Shown here: positions 1 to 6,958 of the stretch, in pieces
Layout of the letters: each line of letters begins with the position of its first letter
Position numbering within the stretch: position 1 is the first letter of the stretch
Origin: Methanoregula sp.
Lineage (GTDB): Archaea > Halobacteriota > Methanomicrobia > Methanomicrobiales > Methanospirillaceae
NCBI RefSeq assembly: GCF_023227875.1
Contig: NZ_JALOCH010000025.1
Span: 1 to 14,732 of the forward strand
Direction of reading: 5' to 3'
Length of the DNA: 14,732 bases
Made by a program: the position numbers and the translations under genes
The notes under the pieces: generated by a model
The model's input: the letters and a program-made list of their open reading frames with translations, nothing else
Told to the model about the DNA's origin: nothing
The model's database searches: none

Positions 1-620
1 CTAACCAGGTGATTATAAACGGACAGAGTGCATGGTCGGTTGCTGGAAAACCCACAGATTCAGTAATCATCGGGTTATATGCTTTAAAGCTCAACCCCAC
101 GCTCGTTGTGAGCGGGATCAATATCGGTGAAAACCTTTCATTCGAGTCTATAATGACATCAGGCACGGCAGGTGCTGCGCTGGAGGCATCCAACCAGGGC
201 ACGAAAGGGATCGCGTTCTCGCTCCAGGTAGAGGACCAGGGAGACAAGTTTGACGACCCCCGTACGCACGGCCAGCGTTTTAACGAAGCAAAGAAGATCG
301 TGCGTGACGTTGTCTCACGTGTATTGGAAAAAGGGTTCTGTCCCAGCGCAGATGTGATCAATGTAAATATTCCCTCTTCGGTGAAGGGCGGCTACGAAGT
401 GACAAGGCTCGCGAGAAAACTCTTCCATACAGGTGTTGAGAAGAGACTCGATCCACGAGGAAGGCCGTATTTCTGGATCAACGGACCTCTCGTTGAGGAT
501 GCAGAAGAAGGGACGGATGTCCATGCAGTTCGGAAGGGAAATATCTCTGTAACTCCGATAACTCTCGATTGCACAGCGCACGCAGCGAATGATGAGATCC
601 GGAAAATTTTTTCTTCCTGA
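1..620 (+). CDS. surE: 5'-truncated SurE nucleotidase (5'/3'-nucleotidase, survival protein E family)
   Basis: SurE is a metal-dependent phosphatase that dephosphorylates nucleoside monophosphates in the cytoplasm. The window opens inside the gene: the frame is open to base 3, and the GTG at 9 is an internal codon, not a start. About 60 N-terminal residues, including the family's first Asp-Asp metal-binding pair, lie outside. The visible part carries the family landmarks in order: GKPTDSVIIGL, then SGINIGENL with its metal-binding Asn, SGTAGAALEA, DVINVNIP, DPRGRPYFWI and a C-terminal VTPITLDCTAH. These match the SurE order seen in E. coli (GTPTDCVYLG, SGINAGPNL, DPRGNTLYWI, SITPLHVDLTAH). 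The stop is at 618-620. The next gene, rpiA, lies 69 bp downstream on the same strand and has its own TATA-like box. Family assignment is firm; physiological substrate is unknown. Confidence 0.93.
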   Translation, partial: NQVIINGQSAWSVAGKPTDSVIIGLYALKLNPTLVVSGINIGENLSFESIMTSGTAGAALEASNQGTKGIAFSLQVEDQGDKFDDPRTHGQRFNEAKKIVRDVVSRVLEKGFCPSADVINVNIPSSVKGGYEVTRLARKLFHTGVEKRLDPRGRPYFWINGPLVEDAEEGTDVHAVRKGNISVTPITLDCTAHAANDEIRKIFSS

Positions 621-653
621 TTAAAATTTGATCCTCCGCGTCGATATCACCAG

Positions 654-663
654 TTTTTAATAA
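654..663 (+). promoter_or_regulatory. TATA-like box of rpiA
   Basis: The run TTTTTAATAA is centred about 32 bp before the rpiA ATG. At the usual archaeal TATA-to-start distance of about 25-28 bp, transcription would begin within a few bases of the ATG. No Shine-Dalgarno-like sequence precedes that ATG, so a leaderless or near-leaderless mRNA fits. This is inferred from spacing only. Confidence 0.45.
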
Positions 664-689
664 TTCCCGCACTGATACGTTTCACTAGC

Positions 690-1403
690 ATGGACGAGAA
701 GGCACGCACCCTAACGGCGGAGAAAACTGCGGCCGGTTTCCGGGCCGCAGACATGGTGGAAAATGACATGGTGATCGGTCTTGGCACCGGATCAACAGTA
801 TTCTATATGATCGAGCGGCTCTCTGCCCGTATCCGGGACGGACTCAGGGTTTCCGGTATTCCGACATCTTACCAGACAGCAATACGGGCACGGGAGTACG
901 GAATTCCCCTCACTACGCTCGATGATTGTCCGGTCATTGACCTTGCAATCGATGGTGCAGATGAAGTCGATCCCCACCTGAATCTGATCAAGGGTCGGGG
1001 GGCCGCCCACACAAGAGAGAAATGTGTTGCTGCCGCCGCATTCCGGTTTATTGTTGTTGTCGATGAACAAAAAGTCGTCCCCCGCTTGAGTGCACCGGTT
1101 CCCGTTGAAGTGATCCCATTTGCGGTACGCCCGGTTATGAACCAGCTGCGCGAGTTTGGTTGCCTACCGAAAATACGGGAGGGCGTAAAAAAGGACGGCC
1201 CGGTGATCACTGATAACGGTAATTTCATTATTGACTGCTCGTTTACTGAGATACCCAACCCTGCGAACCTTGAAACTACGATCGCACGGATTCCCGGTGT
1301 TGTTGAAAGTGGATTATTCTGTGGATTTACAGAGAAAACCACAGTAATCGTTGGCAATGAAAAAGATTGTAGGATAATTACATCAACGGATATAGTTCCG
1401 TAA
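690..1403 (+). CDS. rpiA: Ribose-5-phosphate isomerase A
   Basis: This cytoplasmic enzyme interconverts ribose 5-phosphate and ribulose 5-phosphate. In methanogens it supplies ribose for nucleotides. The 237-aa length is normal for RpiA. The phosphate-binding GLGTGST lies at residues 30-36. The active-site stretch IDGADEVDPHLNLIKGRGAA is followed by HTREK. Residues D88, D91, K101 and E110 have exactly the spacing of E. coli catalytic residues D81, D84, K94 and E103. A VVVDEQKVV segment and a C-terminal FIIDCSF complete the fold. The ATG at 690 is preferred because a TATA-like box sits about 32 bp before it. The last 21 bp overlap the 3' end of the convergent regulator gene. Confidence 0.96.
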   Translation: MDEKARTLTAEKTAAGFRAADMVENDMVIGLGTGSTVFYMIERLSARIRDGLRVSGIPTSYQTAIRAREYGIPLTTLDDCPVIDLAIDGADEVDPHLNLIKGRGAAHTREKCVAAAAFRFIVVVDEQKVVPRLSAPVPVEVIPFAVRPVMNQLREFGCLPKIREGVKKDGPVITDNGNFIIDCSFTEIPNPANLETTIARIPGVVESGLFCGFTEKTTVIVGNEKDCRIITSTDIVP

Positions 1404-1757
1404 CTTCTGCACGAGAGCCAGCTGGTTGTTGGCTTCTTTCTTCTTCTCTTTCTCGATACTGTCCATGATCTGATTGATTGGCTTGGCAAGTTCGTAGATC
1501 TTCACCGGACGGCCCTTACTTTCAGCCTTACTCTCCCTGCTGGAGATCCAGCCCTGTTCCATCAGGTAGCGCATTGCAATACTGACTTCTGGTTGCCGGA
1601 GATCAGTCCCACGCTCGATTGCGCGCGATGTTGCTTCCGGTGTATTCGCGAGAAAAACCAGGACTTTCGCCACATTACGCTTCGTTCCAATCTCAATGAG
1701 AAGGTTGGCAAACTCTTCTTCCTTCTCGGTAAAGTACATAACATTCTCAGTTCTCAT
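1383..1757 (-). CDS. Winged-helix transcriptional regulator (ArsR/TrmB-like)
   Basis: This is a 124-aa predicted DNA-binding protein. Residues about 14-85 look like a winged helix-turn-helix: a helix near NVAKVLVFLANTPEA, a recognition-helix region around LRQPEVSIAMRYLMEQGWI, and a wing with SKGRPVKIYEL. The charged helix from about 92 to 124 (QIMDSIEKEKKKEANNQLAL) probably mediates dimerisation. The ATG at 1757 is preceded by a GTGAT anti-SD match at 1760-1764, although the spacing is short. An in-frame ATG at 1739 (residue 7) is the alternative start. A perfect palindrome 26 bp upstream suggests autoregulation. The target genes and ligand are not evident. Exact family (ArsR, TrmB or another archaeal wHTH) cannot be settled by eye. 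Confidence 0.8.
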   Translation of the reverse strand: MRTENVMYFTEKEEEFANLLIEIGTKRNVAKVLVFLANTPEATSRAIERGTDLRQPEVSIAMRYLMEQGWISSRESKAESKGRPVKIYELAKPINQIMDSIEKEKKKEANNQLALVQKLRNYIR

Positions 1758-1782
1758 GCATCACATCCATCTCTTTTTAAAA

Positions 1783-1799
1783 AATTATACAGTATAATT
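1783..1799 (-). promoter_or_regulatory. 17-bp perfect palindrome in the regulator's promoter, putative operator
   Basis: AATTATAC-A-GTATAATT is an exact 8+1+8 inverted repeat. It lies 26-42 bp upstream of the regulator's ATG, where the archaeal TATA box should be, and it contains TATA-like sequence itself. A dimeric winged-helix protein binding here would block TBP access, the usual archaeal autorepression layout. The palindrome is seen directly. Its use as an operator is inference. Confidence 0.5.
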
Positions 1800-1949
1800 A
1801 TCCAAAATATGATATATAGGCTCTGTTATTGGCATGCAATGAACGTGAGATATATATAACGAAAAATCCTTTCGATCCTCTGCATAACAAAATCACTTTA
1901 TAAAATGTAAATATTAAAGAAAATCGTATTTCAGGATAGATGAAATTAA
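1800..1949. other. AT-rich intergenic spacer between the regulator and tbp
   Basis: About 150 bp with no credible reading frame. It contains several TATA-like tracts (around 1811-1817 and 1850-1859). The tbp-proximal 60 bp is T-rich when read on the minus strand, as expected where tbp transcription ends. No conserved RNA or repeat was recognised. Confidence 0.5.
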
Positions 1950-2510
1950 TTACATAAGCCCCAGACTTCGCAGGTCTGAAAGGATCTTGACGACAGCCTT
2001 CTTGGCATCTTCCGGCACCTTACCCCCGGTGATAATCAGTTTGCCGGACCCGAAAAGCAGTACAACGACTTTCGGATTGTCAAGGCGATATACAAGACCA
2101 GGGAATTGTTCCGGCTCATATTCAATCCGGTCAAGGTTGAAACCAACAGCAATTTTATTGAGATTGATCGCAGTGGCAAGATCTGCAGAAGTGACAATAT
2201 TCTGGATCTTGTATTCCAGTTTCTTCGGGATATCGATTCCCTGTTTGCGCAGGAGGTTCCCGAGAATGTTAAGTCCCTTGCTCAGGCTGTCGATGCTCTT
2301 TGCGCCAGTGAGAACAACTTTACCGGATCCAAATACCAGCGCCGCAATCTTCGGGTTCTGCATCCGGAGGACCACACCCGGGAACCGCTTCTTATTATAT
2401 TCGGCATCCTTGATCTGGGATGCAAGAGCGGGAAGATCCAGATAATCAGTTACCTTTGCTGAGGCAACGATATTTTCGATCTTGAGGGAGTCTTCTGGTC
2501 TGACCTTCAT
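1950..2510 (-). CDS. tbp: TATA-box-binding protein (TBP)
   Basis: TBP is the general archaeal initiation factor that binds the TATA box and recruits TFB and RNA polymerase. The 186 residues form the classic saddle made of two direct repeats, about 9-92 and 99-183. Each half carries matching motifs: RFPGVVLRMQNPK with FGSGKVVLTGAK in the first, QFPGLVYRLDNPK with FGSGKLIITGGK in the second. The protein ends at SLGLM without the acidic tail found in many archaeal TBPs. I place the start at the ATG at 2510. An in-frame ATG at 2525 would add five residues (MTFIN), but the TATA-like box at about 2533-2541 puts the transcription start near 2510. The gene lies 54 bp downstream of acs on the same strand and has its own promoter. 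Confidence 0.96.
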   Translation of the reverse strand: MKVRPEDSLKIENIVASAKVTDYLDLPALASQIKDAEYNKKRFPGVVLRMQNPKIAALVFGSGKVVLTGAKSIDSLSKGLNILGNLLRKQGIDIPKKLEYKIQNIVTSADLATAINLNKIAVGFNLDRIEYEPEQFPGLVYRLDNPKVVVLLFGSGKLIITGGKVPEDAKKAVVKILSDLRSLGLM

Positions 2511-2532
2511 ATTTATAAATGTCACAAAACAG

Positions 2533-2541
2533 TATTTAAAA
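2533..2541 (-). promoter_or_regulatory. TATA-like box of tbp
   Basis: On the minus strand this region reads TTTTTAAATACTG. It is centred about 27 bp upstream of the ATG at 2510, predicting a leaderless tbp mRNA. It is the main reason for preferring 2510 over 2525 as the start. Confidence 0.5.
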
Positions 2542-2564
2542 AGTTGGTTTCATATCCCGGACAT

Positions 2565-4457
2565 TTATTCATCCAGTGTTGATATGTCACCAGGGTCTAT
2601 CCCCATCTCTTTTGCCTTCAGGACACGACGCATGATCTTGCCACTGCGGGTCTTCGGGAGCGTGGTGACAAATTCAATCTCTGATGGCATCGCAATCGGC
2701 CCCAGGGTAATTCGGACATGGTAAAGAAGTTCGTTTTTCAGCTTATCACTGGGAGCGTGATCGTTTCTGAGGATAACAAATGCCTTGATGACATTTCCTT
2801 TGACTGCATCCGGTTTGCCGATAACCGCTGATTCAGCCACAGATTTATGCGAGACCAGCGCGCTCTCAACTTCCGCAGTGCCGATATTGTGTCCGGCAAC
2901 GACAATGAGATCATCCGATCTCCCCAGCACCATGATATAGCCGTCCTTGTTCTTGACCGCAAGATCGCCTACCGCATAGAATCCAGGAATCGTGTTCCAG
3001 TATTTCTTATACCTCTCGTCATCATTGTAGACCGTGCGCAGCATGGAAGGCCAGGGCTCACTAATCGCGAGGAAGCCCCCGGTTCCCGGTGGGACTGGTT
3101 TGCCATCTTTGTCCACGACATCCGCAACAACACCAGGAATGGGTTTGCCTGCAAAACCCGGCATCATGGGTTCCCCAATCATTGTCGTGATCATATGCAT
3201 GCCGGTCTCGGTCTGCCACCAGGTATCCAGGATTGGGCACCGGTTCTTTCCAATCACGCGATAAAACCATTCAAATGCCTCCGCGTTAAGGGGTTCACCA
3301 ACTGATCCAAGAATTCGCAGGGAACTCAGGTTGGACTTGTCTGGCCATTCCTCACCAAGTTTCATGAACATGCGGATGGCAGTCGGTGCCGTGTAGAAGA
3401 TCGTAACTCCAAACTCCTCGACCATGCGCCAGTATGCGCCGGGGTCGGGATAGTCCGGAGTATTTTCCGTTACAACAATGGTTGCTCCCATCAGGAGCGG
3501 ACCATAGACCACATAGGAATGCCCGGTGATCCAGCCCGGATCTGCCGTACACCAGTACACATCATGATCCTTGATATCGAAGACATTCTTGGTAGTATAA
3601 TAGACTCCAACCATGTAGCCACCGCAAGAGTGCACGATCCCTTTGGGTGCACCAGTGGATCCACTCGTGTACAGGATGAAGAGCGGGTCCTCCGCGTCCA
3701 TGACTTCAGGCTCGCAATCAGGACTGACATCCTTGATAAGATCATAGAAATCTGTCTCCATCTCGCGATGGATCTCAACGGGCTGATGGAGCTCACGTCG
3801 GAGGACAACGACATGCTCAACTGTCGGAGCATTGATGATCGCTTCTTCAATGATATGTTTTAAGGGAATGGACTTTCCTCTACGGAATGTGACATCAGCA
3901 GTTATCACTACCTTTGCGCCGGCCCCGGTGATCCTGCTATTGAGTGCTGCTGCACCAAACCCACCAAAGACAACGCTGTGAACCGCGCCGATCCTGGCGC
4001 AGGCCAGCATCGAGATAATCTGCTCCGGGACCATGGGCATATAGATGCAGACCCGGTCCCCGCGGGAGACCCCCAGTTTTTTCAGTCCGTTTGCTACTTT
4101 CATTACTTCACGGTACAGCTGGCGGTACGTATAGATCCGCTCGGAATCGTCCTCCCCCTTCCAGATAAGGGCAACTTTGTTCCTGCGTGGACCCATTACA
4201 TGACGGTCAAGGCAGTTGTATGTAATGTTTGTCTTGCCACCTATGAACCAGCGGGCATGCGGGAAATTCCACTCCTTCACCTTATCATAGCGGGTGAACC
4301 AGTGGAGATCCCGGGCAATCCGATCCCAGAACCCATCAGGATCGTTCTTAAATTCCGCATATGCCTTGTTGTAATCCCCCACCCAGCTGTTCTGCCGGTA
4401 GGAAGGATCGGGCGTGTAATACTTGTCGGTGAGTTTGACATTAAAGTCTTCAGCCAT
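2565..4457 (-). CDS. acs: Acetyl-CoA synthetase, AMP-forming
   Basis: Acs converts acetate, ATP and CoA to acetyl-CoA, AMP and pyrophosphate through an acetyl-adenylate. In a hydrogenotrophic methanogen this is an acetate assimilation route. The 630 residues match the family (about 650). Seen in order: the N-terminal Acs domain, ARIGAVHSVVFGGF, the P-loop YTSGSTGAPKG (263-273), WWQTETG (413-419) with W414 of the acetate-specific pocket, GRSDDLIVVAGHNIGTAEVES, and C-terminal PKTRSGKIMRR whose lysine (about K607) is the catalytic and acetylation site. Residue 524 is Asn, where Salmonella Acs has Arg526, an AMP-phosphate contact; see findings. The ATG at 4457 is preferred over a TTG at 4463: a TATTAATA box centred about 26 bp upstream suggests a leaderless start there. 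Transcription diverges from acd. Confidence 0.95.
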   Translation of the reverse strand: MAEDFNVKLTDKYYTPDPSYRQNSWVGDYNKAYAEFKNDPDGFWDRIARDLHWFTRYDKVKEWNFPHARWFIGGKTNITYNCLDRHVMGPRRNKVALIWKGEDDSERIYTYRQLYREVMKVANGLKKLGVSRGDRVCIYMPMVPEQIISMLACARIGAVHSVVFGGFGAAALNSRITGAGAKVVITADVTFRRGKSIPLKHIIEEAIINAPTVEHVVVLRRELHQPVEIHREMETDFYDLIKDVSPDCEPEVMDAEDPLFILYTSGSTGAPKGIVHSCGGYMVGVYYTTKNVFDIKDHDVYWCTADPGWITGHSYVVYGPLLMGATIVVTENTPDYPDPGAYWRMVEEFGVTIFYTAPTAIRMFMKLGEEWPDKSNLSSLRILGSVGEPLNAEAFEWFYRVIGKNRCPILDTWWQTETGMHMITTMIGEPMMPGFAGKPIPGVVADVVDKDGKPVPPGTGGFLAISEPWPSMLRTVYNDDERYKKYWNTIPGFYAVGDLAVKNKDGYIMVLGRSDDLIVVAGHNIGTAEVESALVSHKSVAESAVIGKPDAVKGNVIKAFVILRNDHAPSDKLKNELLYHVRITLGPIAMPSEIEFVTTLPKTRSGKIMRRVLKAKEMGIDPGDISTLDE

Positions 4458-4836
4458 GAACAACCCCGATTTAACACTATTAATAATGAGTGATTCAAAA
4501 AAAAGGTTGTCATTTTCGGTTGATGAAACTGGGCAATAATTCCGCGTTTCTGGTTATTATATCTCGCATTTCTATTTAATGCGGCGCTTCTCGCATATTT
4601 TTCGAATCCGGGCCAGAATTTTGGTTTTTTTCGGCATTTTTTGCGCGCGTCGATAATCAGTGAGTCATAAATCCCTAAAATCCAGATGTTTCCTCCCATA
4701 ACCTTTAAAACTGCCCTGTAAGATTTCTAGATATTACCGGGGACAACGGTGGATCAACGCTATCCTATGAGGGACTTCTTTACCTGATATCCCGTTCATC
4801 CGTTTCCGTTGTATACTGTCCGATCTGGAGGCAGGA
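4458..4836. promoter_or_regulatory. Divergent acs/acd control region
   Basis: This 379-bp gene-free stretch separates acs (-) from acd (+). For acs, a TATTAATA box lies near 4480-4487. For acd, an ACCTTTAAAA box at 4701-4710 predicts a start near 4735 and a leader of about 100 nt. Two copies of TCTCGCAT occur 27 bp apart (about 4563 and 4590). A small inverted repeat CGCATT/AATGCG is at 4565-4583. Either could bind a regulator, but both are weak. I recognise no riboswitch in the acd leader. Confidence 0.5.
4827..4831 (+). promoter_or_regulatory. Shine-Dalgarno site of acd
   Basis: GGAGG lies 5 bases before the acd ATG. It is a strong match to the archaeal anti-SD and fixes that start. The contrast with the apparently leaderless acs and rpiA shows both initiation modes in one neighbourhood. 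Confidence 0.7.
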
Positions 4837-6918
4837 ATGGGAAAAAAACACGAGCAACATACTATGCTGTCCGAATCCGAAGGGTATGATCTTCTCAGGG
4901 AATATGGTGTTCCGGTACCCACCTACCGGATTGTCATGACACCTCACGATGCCGCCGATGCCGCTGAGGCCATCGGTTTTCCGGTCGTTATGAAGATTAT
5001 CTCCCCGCAAATCATCCATAAAAGCGATGCCGATGGCGTTGTTGTCGGAGTCGGGAGTCGCGAAGCAGCAGTGTCAGCATTCGAAAGGATCATTTCGGGT
5101 GCGAAAAAGTACCGGAATGATGCTGAGATCAAGGGCATCATCATTGAGCAACAGGCTGAACCCGGGCTCGAACTGATTATTGGGGGGAAAACAGATCCGG
5201 CATTTGGCAAGGTTATCACGTTCGGAATGGGCGGCACGCTTGTCGAATTAATGAAAGACGTAACCCTCCGCATCCTTCCGCTTGATGAAGAGACAATCCG
5301 CCAGATGATCCGGGAGATCAATGGATATCCCCTCATCAGCGGATACCGCGGCATGAAACCCAAAGACGAGGAAGCCCTTGTAGAAACGCTTGTTGCCGTT
5401 AACCGGTTCTTCCTTGAAAACGAGAATATTGTTGAATTCGATATCAACCCGCTCCGGCTCTATGAACATGGCGCACTCGCAGTTGATGCTCGTGTAATTA
5501 TCACAGATACACCAGCCCATCAGGAAATATCAGAAGTGCGTCCTCCCGTACCAATGGAATATTTCAACCCCCGCTCCATCGCAGTTGTCGGCGCATCGCA
5601 GGACTCCTCTAAGATGGGTTACGCTGTCCTGCACAACCTCCTCCATTTTCCGGGACAACTATACCCGGTTAATAACAAACGCTCCGAGGTCCAGGGCCTG
5701 AAGGCCTACCCGAACATCACGGCAATCCCTGCACCGGTCGATCTGGCAGTTATTACTGTCCCGGCAATCCATGTCCCGAGAGTCATAGAAGAATGCGGTG
5801 TCAAAGGTGTACCAATGGTCATCATCATTACAGCCGGGTTTAAGGAGATGGGAGAACACGGGCAGGCACTGGAAGAGCGGATTGTTGCCATTGCAAAGAG
5901 TCATGGTACACGGATCATCGGACCGAATTGCCTTGGAATGATCATCCCCCCACGCGGCATCGACACCACCTATGTCCACCAGTCACCCAATCCTGGTAAC
6001 ATCGCATTCATCTCACAAAGTGGCGCGATCATCAATACAGTTGTTGACTGGAGCCTGGCAAAGAACATCGGTTTCTCCAATGTTATCTCGGTCGGCAACC
6101 AGGCTGACCTGGACTTCCTAGATTATATCAGGTATGTCGGGAAGGATGAGAAGACCCGCGCGATCATCCTTTATATTGAACAGGTCACTGATGGTAAAGC
6201 GTTCATGGAGGTCGCGACAGACGTAGCAAAATGCAAACCGATCATTGCAATCAAATCCGGTTCATCAAGCCGCGGGCAGGCTGCCGCATCGTCACACACA
6301 GGTTCACTTTCCGGTTCTTACGATGTATATATGGAAGCGTTCAGAAAGTCCGGGATCATCGCAGTCCATACCCTGACCGGTGCCTTCCTTGCCGCCCAGA
6401 TGCTTGCGCACCGGAAACGCTACCCGAAAGGAAAGCGTGCGGTTGTTATCACGAATGCCGGCGGGTTTGCCGTACTCTCATCCGACTATGCGGAACGCTA
6501 TGGCATTGAAATGGTAGACCTCCCACGGGAAGTCATTGATGAGATGAATGAATTTCTCCCCGAATTCTGGAACAAGGGGAATCCCATTGATCTCCTGGGC
6601 GATGCTACCGAGAAACGGTTTGAGAAGACGTTTGCCGTGCTCGCACGTCACAAGGATCTTTGGGACATTGCATTCATTGTCGGGTTCCCAAACCTTGTAC
6701 TGACATCTGAACAGCTGGCCCGGCAGATCCTCAAGTTTTCCTCATCAACCGAGAACCGGCTCGTGGCTACTCTTCTTGGGGGAGCTTCGATGGATACCGG
6801 ACGGGACATGTTAAAAGAACACGATATACCCAGCTTCGAAGAACTGGACTTTACCTACCGGGTGATGGGACGCGTGCTCTGGCAGAAATTCCGGGTCAGG
6901 GCACCGGGTTTACTCTGA
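4837..6918 (+). CDS. acd: Acetyl-CoA synthetase, ADP-forming, fused beta-alpha subunits
   Basis: ACD interconverts acyl-CoA, ADP and phosphate with acid, CoA and ATP. It usually yields ATP from acetyl-CoA or other acyl-CoAs. This 693-aa protein is a fusion. Residues 1 to about 225 are the ATP-grasp beta part, with VVMKIISPQIIHKSDADGV containing H61, which probably corresponds to the family's beta phospho-histidine. Residues about 240-375 are the CoA-binding domain (NPRSIAVVGAS, GPNCLG), followed by the succinyl-CoA-ligase-like domains (ISQSGA). The catalytic phospho-histidine is H487 in SSHTGSLSG. Beta-first order is the reverse of the alpha-beta fusions best known from M. jannaschii and Salmonella Pat. 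Substrate range (acetate, branched-chain or aryl acids) cannot be read from sequence. The ATG is fixed by GGAGG five bases upstream. Confidence 0.92.
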   Translation: MGKKHEQHTMLSESEGYDLLREYGVPVPTYRIVMTPHDAADAAEAIGFPVVMKIISPQIIHKSDADGVVVGVGSREAAVSAFERIISGAKKYRNDAEIKGIIIEQQAEPGLELIIGGKTDPAFGKVITFGMGGTLVELMKDVTLRILPLDEETIRQMIREINGYPLISGYRGMKPKDEEALVETLVAVNRFFLENENIVEFDINPLRLYEHGALAVDARVIITDTPAHQEISEVRPPVPMEYFNPRSIAVVGASQDSSKMGYAVLHNLLHFPGQLYPVNNKRSEVQGLKAYPNITAIPAPVDLAVITVPAIHVPRVIEECGVKGVPMVIIITAGFKEMGEHGQALEERIVAIAKSHGTRIIGPNCLGMIIPPRGIDTTYVHQSPNPGNIAFISQSGAIINTVVDWSLAKNIGFSNVISVGNQADLDFLDYIRYVGKDEKTRAIILYIEQVTDGKAFMEVATDVAKCKPIIAIKSGSSSRGQAAASSHTGSLSGSYDVYMEAFRKSGIIAVHTLTGAFLAAQMLAHRKRYPKGKRAVVITNAGGFAVLSSDYAERYGIEMVDLPREVIDEMNEFLPEFWNKGNPIDLLGDATEKRFEKTFAVLARHKDLWDIAFIVGFPNLVLTSEQLARQILKFSSSTENRLVATLLGGASMDTGRDMLKEHDIPSFEELDFTYRVMGRVLWQKFRVRAPGLL

Positions 6919-6958
6919 TATTTCCCGTATATTTTTAACGAGTTGCCAGATCCCAGAA
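6919..6958 (+). terminator. Possible T-rich terminator after acd
   Basis: The 40-bp gap between convergent genes contains ATATTTTTAAC soon after the acd stop, a T-tract of the type that ends archaeal transcripts. There is no stable hairpin. Weak evidence. Confidence 0.3.

Noticed and set aside
869..1489. 206-codon minus-strand frame opposite rpiA
   Set aside because: It is antisense to a full, well-conserved rpiA. The translation is low-complexity and Arg/Ser-rich, without domains.
4565..4583. Inverted repeat CGCATT/AATGCG between acs and acd
   Set aside because: A 6-bp stem with a 7-base loop in AT-rich DNA is easily found by chance. It is mentioned only as part of the control region.
4769..4789. 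Six-codon upstream reading frame (MRDFFT) in the acd leader
   Set aside because: No SD precedes it and so short a frame is expected by chance. Regulation by a leader peptide is unsupported.
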